NCBI RefSeq assembly: GCF_958979055.1
Contig: NC_084887.1
Span: 35,628,620 to 35,692,619 of the forward strand
Reading direction: 5' to 3'
Source of the DNA: Alnus glutinosa
Lineage: Eukaryota > Streptophyta > Magnoliopsida > Fagales > Betulaceae
Length of the DNA stretch: 64,000 nucleotides
The position numbers and the translations under genes were made by a program. Of this stretch, positions 37,701 to 47,046 are shown in pieces. Position 1 is the stretch's first letter; each line of letters opens with the position of its first letter. The notes below the pieces were generated by a model, which searched no databases, was not told the DNA's origin, and saw only the letters and a list, made by a program, of their open reading frames with translations.

Positions 37701-38415
37701 CAGCTGCATTAATATATTTCCCCATTAAACAAAGTTCCAAATTTTACGGCATCTAAAATACTAATAGCTTATGGAAATTTCCAATTAACTCCAACTTAAC
37801 AAGAGCTGAATCAATATTAATCCATTTTGGAAAAATAAGTCAAGGTTGGCAACCGTTTCCTTACACTGCTTATATTACAGAAAGCAAATCTAATAGAGAA
37901 ATCAATTTCAGCCCTGTATATGATACATGTAAAACGACTCAAAAACCCAAAACTTTATAAACAGTTTTGAACAACCTTTGATCTCTCAAAATGGCCAATC
38001 CGTAGTTAATAAATCAGTGTAAACGCAAACGGGTCTCCCCCATTAGGTAATATAAACAATACCAACCCGACCCATTTCGTTAGTGGGGTTATCTAGAAAC
38101 TCAAAACTGCAGCAAAATTTCACTAAGACAATTCCACAAACACGTAGAGCGCGATTCCACGTAGGACGTACCGACGAGGAGCACGAGGCGCTTGGCGGGA
38201 GCCTTGAAGCGAGGAGTGACGGGATCCATGCCGTGGACAATGGGAGTCTTGAAGTAGATGTCGAAAATGCTCATCATGTAAACGGCGTGAAGAATGACTC
38301 CTAGACCGACGAGCCATCTCTCTCGCCGCTTCAGCCATTTACTACTTGCGGTGCTCAAAGTTGCTTTGCTTCTTTCCACGTCTCTATTGCCTAAGATCCC
38401 ATCGCTACCTCCCAT
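28773..38415 (-). CDS. PIGN: GPI ethanolamine phosphate transferase 1 (PIG-N/MCD4)
   Basis: The enzyme adds ethanolamine phosphate to the first mannose of the GPI anchor precursor in the ER membrane. Eighteen exons: 38415-38172, 37703-37512, 37401-37246, 37081-36788, 36358-36141, 36040-35966, 35692-35626, 35246-34921, 34680-34447, 34351-34164, 32893-32755, 32671-32563, 31767-31665, 31557-31368, 30802-30704, 30614-30556, 29730-29625, 28937-28773. All have GT-AG borders and keep frame, giving 987 aa, the usual size. A membrane segment lies near residues 34-50. The phosphodiesterase-type domain has ADGLRAD (82-88), [12 protein letters not shown] with the likely nucleophile Thr123, [11 protein letters not shown], and [17 protein letters not shown] (metal ligands Asp289, His290, His302). 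The C-terminal half is a chain of hydrophobic segments (PigN domain). It ends SQKVM, without a clear KKxx signal. A short LINE sits in intron 10. Confidence 0.95.
30329..30418. repeat. Short hairpin element in a PIG-N intron
   Basis: The ends are GGTGTACAT and ATGTACACC; inside, AATCAACCATTAGATTTGT pairs with ACAAATCTAATGATTGATT around a 5-base loop. It is probably a small MITE, oriented by structure only. It lies between coding exons 16 and 17. Confidence 0.6.
33491..33691 (-). mobile_element. 5'-truncated L1 LINE in PIG-N intron 10
   Basis: An exact 19-bp direct repeat, TGACAAAACCATATTAATT, flanks it at 33472-33490 and 33692-33710. It begins with a T run on the plus strand, so the poly-A end lies left. 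Next comes GATAAGTAAGAATTCATTAA and AAGCGCAGAGGGGCGCAATC, which I know as the 3' end of plant L1 elements. About 200 bp remain. Because the repeat is perfect, the insertion is probably recent. Confidence 0.8.
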
Positions 38416-39429
38416 GTTTGGTGCTCTTCGATTTGCGCTCCGTCTTGTATTTTGCTTTTTGTAGTTTGTCAAAAGTAGAAACAACGAACTGAGTCTGACC
38501 TCCGATGTGAATCGGAAAAAAGTCGCTTCCCAGTACCTGAAGAATAACGAAAAACCGAATTCTACCTCTCTTTCTCCGAGGGGGCTGGTGGGCCGGTTAT
38601 TAGGCCCTAGGGAGACCAGATGCGTCACCATACGGGCCGAGGCCCAGAATAAAACCTGGAGTTTTGGGTTTTTTGTTTTTATTTTATTTTTATTTTTATT
38701 TTTATTTATCAATATGAACTTAGAGATACTTAACGTATGTAAAAAAAATAAAAAAATTTTGACAGTCAAATTTCATTCATTTACATAACAAATTCTGTTA
38801 GTGTAACATGTTAGAGCCAATAAAATTGTGACATATGTTTTATTTAAGTCGGTGTCACACTAATAGAATATGTTAAGTCATTGAACGAAATTTAACTGTA
38901 AGGAGTAAATTGTTTTTTTGACATACCTCAAAACCTCCAAGTTCATTTTGATACTACATTAAGCTAATTATAAATCAAATAAACTATAAGAATTGATTTT
39001 ACATTTTTTTTTCCTTGAAAAAATAAAAGAAAAAGAAGCTAGTCACTTTTGTCTTGTAACTTGCAAATTGCAAGTATAACTAACAAAAAAAATATCTCTG
39101 GACAAAATAATTTCCTAATCGATTAAGTGATGAATTTTTTATTTTTATTTTTTATTGTTCCTTAGCGCTTTCAAAATGTGAGGCTTGAAAAAATAATAAT
39201 TTTAAAATAGAATTAATAAAAATACAATCAAACTTTTGATAAAATCCGTAAAAGAGTGTTTAAAATTATGATTTGATTTTTAAAATTAATCGCACGTTTT
39301 TTAAAAAGTACCTCTTGTATGCGCTATGCTCTAGAAAATATAATTTTTTTTCACGTTTTTAAACAAATCATTTTTCAAATATATACACTCCAAAACAGAA
39401 TATTCTTCATAATTTTGTTTAAAAACACA
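38416..39429. other. Region upstream of PIG-N, no further gene
   Basis: The first 230 bases hold the 5' leader and promoter of PIG-N. Beyond it the sequence is AT-rich with a run of TTTTTATTTT units near 38678-38706. No coding frame is convincing. Confidence 0.4.
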
Positions 39430-39446
39430 TTTTATCCTGCAAAATT

Positions 39447-40335
39447 TTTTGAACACAGTACCTTCTTCTTCAATTTCATTCCAAAAAAAACATCCCCAAA
39501 GGGGTACATAACCAGGAAAAGAAAAACGATACAAACACATCGCCCAAAGGCAAGAAATCAAAGCTCGTAGGCCATCGCAGTGAACAGAGATAATGAATCT
39601 CTACCCACAAAATCAGGAACACCTGATTTGAAGCAGCTACCAAAACGGTAGACTGTGAATACAAAGGAAGAATATACAATAAAACACAAACAGCAACTCA
39701 GAATACCGACACTGGCAAGAAACGGCTGCCGGAGACGGCGCGTGTAAAACACGCACCATCTCCGGAAACCTCCCTAGCAACAGACGACCTTTACAAGTTG
39801 AGATCGACACCTTCCGAGACTGGAGAATGCAGTTGTGGCCCACACACGCTAAAAACAGAACTAAAACACTGGCGCGTGCGGGTCACACACCGACCAAGAC
39901 GAACAGCACAGCCTCGAAAAATAACCAAACCAGACCAGAAAAGGCCGGCCACCTCACTTAGCAAGTTCTTGTTGAAGAAAGACCAGTCAAGGTTGACAGA
40001 TCTAGCGTTGAACATAACTCCACCGGAAATCCTCCAACACCTACCGTTCTTCACGGGCCAACACCTGAAAATCACTGCTTGCAACAAGAAAACAACAGAA
40101 AAAAGAAAACCCCAACAATCTCCATCGGTTCAAGCACCGGGAGGAACAAAACTCCAACAACCAAAAGGCTTGGAGACAAAAAACCCTCGACCCAACGGCC
40201 AGGGGAAACACCAGCACCAGGAGGGGGAGACATGGAGCCTCCCCCCCCCCCCTCCCCCCGGCGAACGGAGCTCACAGAATTCTCTCTCTCTCTATAAATA
40301 TCAGACCTTCTCTCTCAAGAAAGGAAGGTGAATCG
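39447..40335 (-). mobile_element. Non-LTR retroelement with 17-bp target duplication
   Basis: An 889-bp GC-rich block is flanked by an exact 17-bp repeat, TTTTATCCTGCAAAATT, at 39430-39446 and 40336-40352. Read on the minus strand it starts with a CT/GA-rich leader (GAGAGAGAGAGAATTC), a G-rich run and long weak open frames, which resembles the 5' part of plant L1 LINEs. No reverse transcriptase is seen and the poly-A tail is weak. It may be an internally deleted LINE or an unrecognised SINE-like family. Confidence 0.7.
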
Positions 40336-40709
40336 TTTTATCCTGCAAAATTGTGAGACTAAGAAAGTAAGTGGCTGGCAGTTGCAGCCAGCAGGCTATA
40401 CCATCCAAGTTCACACACTCATGACTCGTGTCATTTTGTACATCCCCACCCCGCGCAAGGCATTGTGCATGTACCAAGTTTTCCTGTTAAAATCAATCAT
40501 TTGCTTATAGCATATAGAATAAAGTGTAGGACGATCAAGAGTCCAGTTTTATTAGTATAATTATATTGATTACAAAAGAAATACAGTACGTAAATCCAGT
40601 GGCATGCACGATCACAACAATACATGAGATACATTATTATTGGTATAAATACTTTGATCTCAACAACATCAAAGGGCAAGAACTGGCGAGGTAAATGGAT
40701 GGGGAGACT

Positions 40710-40913
40710 CTAAGCGACTTCTTTAAGAAGAAAGAATGAAATAGCAACACCCACAAAGCCAATCAGCATGGATGGTAACGATTTAAGTGCAGTAGAAGTA
40801 CTGTCAGGGCTCGGGGTAATGCCGGGAGTGCCTACTTGTGCAGAAACAGCTAATATGGAGCAAGTAAGCCAGATGATCACAAAAATAGCAGCAGCAACCC
40901 TTGGGATCTCCAT
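40710..40913 (-). CDS. Arabinogalactan-peptide-like small secreted protein
   Basis: This single-exon frame of 67 aa has the plan of an AG peptide. Residues 1-25 are a signal peptide ending ILAVSA before Gln26. A short Pro/Ser/Thr stretch (VGTPGITPSPDSTS) follows, where Pro could be hydroxylated and glycosylated. From about residue 47 a hydrophobic tail (MLIGFVGVAISFFLL) would direct GPI attachment or anchor the chain. The expected place is the outer face of the plasma membrane. A TATATAAA box at 40976-40983 lies about 65 bp upstream of the ATG. The gene is unlike AGP16/20-type peptides in detail, so the family call rests on architecture. Its neighbour PIG-N builds GPI anchors, but I see no regulatory link. 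Confidence 0.65.
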   Translation of the reverse strand: MEIPRVAAAIFVIIWLTCSILAVSAQVGTPGITPSPDSTSTALKSLPSMLIGFVGVAISFFLLKEVA

Positions 40914-40975
40914 ATCTTCTCAAAGTAGCTTTGATGTTTAAGAGTGATTAGTAGTCTCTTTGTTCTATATCTGCC

Positions 40976-40983
40976 TTTATATA
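40976..40983 (-). promoter_or_regulatory. TATA box of the AG-peptide-like gene
   Basis: TATATAAA on the minus strand, 63 bases before the start codon at 40913, leaves room for a leader of about 35 bases. Confidence 0.65.
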
Positions 40984-41421
40984 GGCAGAGCCCCTAGCTC
41001 TAGTATTTTTCATTGACAAAGAAATCCACCTGTCTTTGCGTGACAGAAGGTTTAACCTATGAATCTCCTCTTTTCGTTTTGGATACTTTACAAGCATTTG
41101 ATCCAAATGTAAGCAAACAGAGTAGATGAAAATACCAAGGATTCAAAGAACAAGTACTGGCATCTTCTATTGTTGCTTTGTGATAACAATAATAAATGGT
41201 TGATACCCGCGGTATTGGAATGTCATGTGGACCTTTCTTTTTCTTTGTTTTTTTTTTTTCTTTCAAAAAGGCCAAGATTAATTGAAGAACATCTTTTCTA
41301 TGCTAGTGATCAACAGGATTTTGGTACATCAAATCACATGAATTTTCAGGCTGAGTTTTTTAATTCCTGGTTTGTGCACAGACTAGCCGGGATGAATTGT
41401 TAATTTGATTCCTACTCGAAT

Positions 41422-41830
41422 TGTTAGAATATATTACGATGTGGACAGAAGGATTGTAAGAAATTTCATATAACTCACATATAAGGTTTTTATGTGTCCT
41501 TTAATATGTAAAAAACATATGTTATTTTAATAGTACGTGCTTCTCACATGCTTTTTTAATAGCATTAATAAAAAAAACATGTGTTTCTCACATATTTAAA
41601 TGACACATGTCAATTATCTTATATGTGGGTTGTATGAAATTTCTTACAAATCGATTTGTATGAAATTTCTGTCAATTTTAGAACAATTAAATTTGATTTG
41701 ATTTGATATCTCATACTGTTTTGTATTCTCTTTACCTCCCTATAAATAGGGTTCATCTGTATTGTAAAATCATCACATGAATAAGAGCAAAATGGCAAGC
41801 ATGAGCCCCGGAAGAGATGATTTATGGGTT
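41422..41830 (+). mobile_element. Possible truncated LTR with a nested MITE
   Basis: TGTTAGAATATATTACG at 41422 looks like an LTR start, and CTATAAATAGGG near 41743 followed by a short leader looks like an LTR promoter. No matching end or target duplication was found. Inside, 41454-41649 has inverted ends (TTGTAAGAAATTTCATAT and ATGAAATTTCTTACAA), a 196-bp MITE. The MITE is better supported than the LTR. Confidence 0.45.
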
Positions 41831-42612
41831 GGATTAAAATGTCTTGATTTATATATAGACATAGTGTTAAGTCATTAAATGCTGATGAGTAAATCTATTA
41901 AAAAGAAAAAGAAAATGACTACCATTAAGTCAGTATTGTTAGGGTGGGCCGTTGTAGACATTAGCTAATCCTAAGTGTTCCATATGGCATAAGTGCAATA
42001 TTTAGCATATGTATATAAGTTCTCCCTTCCCTTACAAGCCGATTCTTAAGGGCCATGAATTCTACCTAAGTTTTGTTTGTATGCTTTAGCAATACGGAGT
42101 GTTGACATGGCTTTACCTCTTAATTATTACTTAATTGCTGTCCTTCCAATTGAAAATTTCTGCATTTTGTTTTGGTGACACTCCCAATCCCTCCCTGACC
42201 CTCAAATTATGAGATATGCTTCTTCATCAAGCATTGCAAGTCGGGGCAATTTCTCTCAGGTGCACCAGGTACCGGAGTCTGCCATGAGTCTTAAAGATTC
42301 CAATTAATGCAGGGTGACAACTGACTTGTTCAGAGAGTAGGTTTACTAATTCTATACTTCTGTTAAGACAAAATTCAATATAATAATAGATCTAAGGAAA
42401 AGTAAGAGATATATTAATATCTGCAATATGAAATGGAAAATTTACTGGGCACACTACAGAACAAGCTAGTCTTAGCTTAATTAACCCCATACGCCTAATT
42501 AATTGATTCATGATGCAGTAGAAAGGACACAGGAAAACCATTTATTTTCAACCCTTTCTCATAAATTACTACAGACTTTGGTAATATAACCATCAAGTAA
42601 ATGTAGGCCATT
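41831..42612. other. Intergenic region, no gene seen
   Basis: AT-rich sequence without a convincing coding frame. The part nearest 42613 is likely the 3' untranslated region of the GASA gene. Confidence 0.4.
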
Positions 42613-43673
42613 TCAAGGGCACTTGTATTTGTTGCCGTGAGTGGTCATCTCGGTGTAGCACTTGCCACACATCTCCCTGTTACCAAATGTTCCTGGTGGA
42701 ACGCACTTGCAGCGGTCACAGCATGTCATGCATGCTCTCATGCAGACTCTCTTCCTTGAATGTAATTGGCATCTCCGATCACATTGGGGGATGCAATCTG
42801 TGCATATATATATCAACAATATTAACACATAATATTACCAAAAAAGAAACACAAAAATTAAGCAATTAGTTTATATATATATTTTGAATAAAAGTTAACA
42901 CACATTCTGTATAAGTGGAAAAGATATATTTACCCTTTTTTGAAGTCACTGGGGGCAGTGGTGCAGGAGCAGGCGGGTTAACTGGTGGCGCCGGAGCCGG
43001 CGGCTTAACTGGGGGCTCTGGAGCAGGTGCCTTTGGTGGAGGTGCATAAGCGGGTGCCTTTGGTGGAGGAGTAAGAGATGGTGCCTTCACTGGGACCTTA
43101 GCAGGAGCTTGTGCTGGCGGTGGGACTTTGACATCAATAGCCTACACCAAATTGCAAAGTCCACATTTATTACTAAGTTAACTTTGGTAAGAATCAGCAG
43201 GTCACCAATCAAACAATTAAGTGGATTGGATCTAGTTATTAGGCTGTCCAAATTCATAGTAAGCTGCCTGAGAAGATAGGCAGCAGCTAGCCTCCTTCTC
43301 TTAGGCTTCCAAATTGCTAAGGTAACAAGAAGAAAGCAGGAATATAAATTTAGGGAACCCAAATATGAGTATATAGAGAACCTATAAAACCAAACTGATA
43401 AAAAGAAAATAAGGACAAAAAGGAGAAAATAAAAAAAAAATTGCACAAATTGTCTTCACACTACCTTTGTGTTGAGTTCCTGGTCATTAGATGAAACCTA
43501 CAAAAAAGACAAGGATGTGTACAAATTAAGACACCAACAAAAGGAATCGAATAGACAGGATTGACCCTGAGTGTGTGTGTGTGTGTGTGGGAGAGAGAGA
43601 GGGGATAGAGCCATACTCTTGTGGTAACTACAAGAAATGTGGTGAGGAGAAAGAGCATAGCTTTGAAAGCCAT
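42613..43673 (-). CDS. GASA14: Gibberellin-regulated GASA14/snakin-type protein with proline-rich region
   Basis: GASA proteins are secreted cysteine-rich peptides that respond to gibberellin and act in growth, redox balance or defence. Exons: 43673-43617, 43497-43465, 43141-42934, 42797-42613; borders are GT-AG and the product is 160 aa. The start is the ATG of MAFKAMLFLL; a TTG further upstream in the same frame is not needed. Residues 1-19 and a few more form a signal peptide. Residues 31-95 are rich in Pro, Ala and Lys (KAPAPEPPVKPPAPAPP), as in GASA14. The last 60 residues are the GASA domain with all 12 cysteines (CIPQCDRRC ... CMTCCDRCKC ... CGKC ... KCP). Exon 2 is only 33 nt. The proline-rich linker separates it from short snakins. 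Confidence 0.93.
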
Positions 43674-43763
43674 TATAGCTAGAAGAGCACCAGAGAGAAG
43701 AGCCAAGAGAATTGAAAAGCTCTAAAGTCACTCAATGTTGATTAAAGGCAGAAGCATCTGTGC

Positions 43764-43771
43764 TATAAATA
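43764..43771 (-). promoter_or_regulatory. TATA box of the GASA gene
   Basis: TATTTATA on the minus strand, about 90 bases before the ATG at 43673. It fits a leader of roughly 60 bases. Confidence 0.6.
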
Positions 43772-43773
43772 GG

Positions 43774-46700
43774 GCTAAAGGCATTGATCAGAGAGAAATA
43801 TCAAATATGTAGAAGCTGCCAAGCTGGCCTCCGATTATTCAATCTAACTGTGCATGCCAGCTTCACCAGCTCACTGAGACATGAGTTATGGCTTCGATCT
43901 TTAATGTCAGAGAGTTTTCTTTCATTTTTTTGGTGGAAATTGCTGTCCAGAAGGTCTGACGAAATTAAGAGCTCGACGTCGACCCACGTGCCCCAAGGAC
44001 CTCGTGTCTGCTAAACTAGCATATCTCTATTTCTCACCACTCACCGGAATAATTTATTAAGCAGAACACGAGGTCTATGTTTTGAAACTTGGAACCAAAG
44101 CTACGGTGTCATAGATTACAGACTAATTAATTAATCCTCTGACCTTCCTCTGTAGGTGAAATAATCGAGATTGTAATGCTAGACTCCTCACACTACATTT
44201 TTTTTCTTTTTCTTTTTTAATTCATTTTTATTTTCGTTATGGTAATGCAATGCAAGAGGTCTCGGAAACCCTAGCCAATTCCATCATACCGGAAGAAGCC
44301 AAAGGCAAAGAAGTCTAGAAACTTATCCGACGACATCCCATTTTTGGTAACATTATATCTTTGACTTTGACCATATCCAGACCTTTCCACATGACCAAGT
44401 GGGTGAATCTTGGCTGGCACCTCACTGCATAGGAGGAAGAGTCTTTTGGTATTAGCATTGCCTCAATAAAAACCGAGTTCAAAGTCTGAATATCCTTTCG
44501 CGAGCTAAAAGGATGCACAGGGTCAGTTCACGTCCCCGATATATGAATATAAAATTATATAAATAAATTTTAATTTAATTTATTTAATTAAATTAGTCAA
44601 ATTCTTTAATCTTTACCGCTGTTAGTTTCGCTTTGAATTCATGAAAAATTAGTAAGTCATGTAAAAAATTATTATCACTAAATATCTCATGTTGAAGCAT
44701 TAGTATAAGACTATATAGGTCGACATAACCTGACTCATTTAATTAAGGGGTCAAACCCTTTATAACTCTAACCAATTTATTTTGAGTTAGATTTTGTGTT
44801 GAATTAACGGGTCGGGTAAAAATTAATCAGCCTTAAGTGAAGGACTACCTCGTTGTTCATCAACTTACTGCCTTTTTGTGTCAATGAGAGAAAGATCATA
44901 AAACATGAGGTGCGATCTTTCTAATTCTACCCATATGCCCTGGGGTGGACTTGATCGACTGCAATAAGGTTGGTTGCCTATTGCAATATCTGGATCCAGC
45001 GGCAGACAATGAAGAACTCAGATCTTTTAAATATGCTAAATTGACGTCGGTACAAAAGTATAAATCAAACTGAATAGACCCAAAAGGTAAATGCACTAAA
45101 AATAAGCACTCGTACGCGGATTTAAGCATGTGGGTATATATATAATATGCGCCATACAGTTGTTTCCTGTCAAGAACAAACGAATCTAAATCTACAAAAT
45201 ATTTTTAACAAATCTAGAAACCCTATGAATATCACGACTGGCCAAGAGTCCTCACCCAAGGTGTTTTCACCAGTTCGATCAAAGGTATCCAATGCGCAGG
45301 CAGGCAAATTAAGTACCCCACCGATAATTATTTAAAAAAAAAAAAAAAAAAAATCTGCAAGTAGCAAATAATCTAGTAAATCTGACTGGGGCACCTAACT
45401 GACATGTTGCAATGTTGCACGTGATTTACCCATAAAAACGAAAAGTGAGAGTCAAATGAATTGGTCAGACTTGCTGTTACGTGCATACATCCTGGAGGCA
45501 CTTGGCAGTGAGAAAATGATGTCCGAGCAGCAGCAGCAGCAGGGGGTATGAATGAAATGAGTGCTGGGCTAATTTGGCCCACCTATTTACATACAATGAT
45601 ACAAACATGTACTATGAACATTATTGTCTCTGTCCATGCGCCAGGATGTCTCTATGTGAAATGTGAATCTAGGAATAGAGGTGGGACAAAAATAAAGACG
45701 GTATTTGTTGGCACAAGTTCAATTCTGCCTCAGTTAGCTGGTTAGGTGCTTTAATGTGAGTTATGTTTTAATTATTATTATTATTTTTATACTTATCAAA
45801 AAAAAAAAAAAAAAAAATTATTATTATTTTTATTTTTTTGAAGTTTTTCGATTAAAAAAAAAAAGGATCGAGGTATCGACTATTTTAAGCTTGACAAGCT
45901 GCTACATGTGCTGTATATCTATGTGAGCTTCTCCAGGTGGACCTATTTATCAATTACAAAGGATTGAGGTATCGACTGTGCCTAAATTAGATTACAACTG
46001 GCCTGCAATCACCTCTCAGTTATGCACTTATGCCCTAAAATCATCCCTTAGATATAAAGGTATCGACTGTGCACGATTTTACATGCTACCATCAACTTGT
46101 CAAGATATAACCTGCCATTTTTCATTCAATCTGTTAGTTAAGGTTTGGGTTACATTTTCATACGAAGACTTGGTTCTGTGCTTAAATTTATTTATTCTTG
46201 CTTTCTATTTACATAACCCCAGATAAATTCATGCAGTAGGATGGCCCATTTCATAGATTACTACGTGTGTCTAAGTGTCTTACAAGCATGAGAGCTTAAG
46301 AGAATAAGAGGAAAATATGATAGTTACTAAGACCTTGTTTCCACAATGGAAATCAGTTTTCTCTATTTTCTGAAGAAAAAAAGAAAAATAAATGCTTATC
46401 TTAGAATTCTACTGATGCATCTGCTTCCCTATTGCTAGACAAATATTGTGTGAAAAGAATCACCTGATTTCTCTCAAGATAGGACCTCAACAAATCTCTG
46501 AAACAAGCTTCGCTGTCTTGATCTGAAGTCAACTTGTTTATGGAGCCAACCGTTCAGCCATCAAGGACCTGTTTGCAATTGATACAACGGGGCCTAAGAC
46601 AATTGTTTTTGTTTTTCTTTCTTCTTTTTTTCCCCACTACTACACATAAGCACTTCATCCTACGATAAACTATGGTCTCACTTAGTATGCACATGGCTCG

Positions 46701-47046
46701 CTGCACTGCAAATGGAACCGTGAAAACAAGATGGCCAGAAACAAACCAGAAAACTTGCATGATACATCTTTTTTGCCTAGCAAATATCACAAATCAATAC
46801 ATAACAAAATTCACTAACTCAAACACTGAAAATGATTTCGGTCAGGTTATAACATTTAACATCTTTTGAGCAATAAAATGATTTCACCAGCACCAGTATA
46901 TGAACTAGCACAATCAGTTCAGTACACGTCCAATCAGAAGCCTACATACCAAGATTCTGTGGAAATAGTCCTCAAGAATAAATTGCTCTTACGAGTTTTG
47001 TAATTCTTTCGGTTTTTCTTTTCTTTTCAAAATCAGCAAATAACTT
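43774..47046. other. Intergenic region of 3.3 kb, no gene supported
   Basis: This region has only short, overlapping frames without family features. It contains an A run near 45337, a CAG run near 45530, and A/T runs around 45780-45870. The last few hundred bases before 47047 may be the 3' untranslated end of the next gene. Confidence 0.4.

Noticed and set aside
40079-40297. Possible proline-rich cell-wall protein
   Set aside because: The proline run comes from a C homopolymer in the retroelement and no signal peptide is present.
39798-40331. A 177-codon plus-strand frame ending in Pro-rich sequence
   Set aside because: It lies wholly inside a retroelement marked by a 17-bp target duplication and has no family features.
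43498-43731. Longer N-terminus for the GASA protein from an upstream TTG
   Set aside because: The ATG at 43673 gives a proper signal peptide and lies a normal distance from the TATA box.
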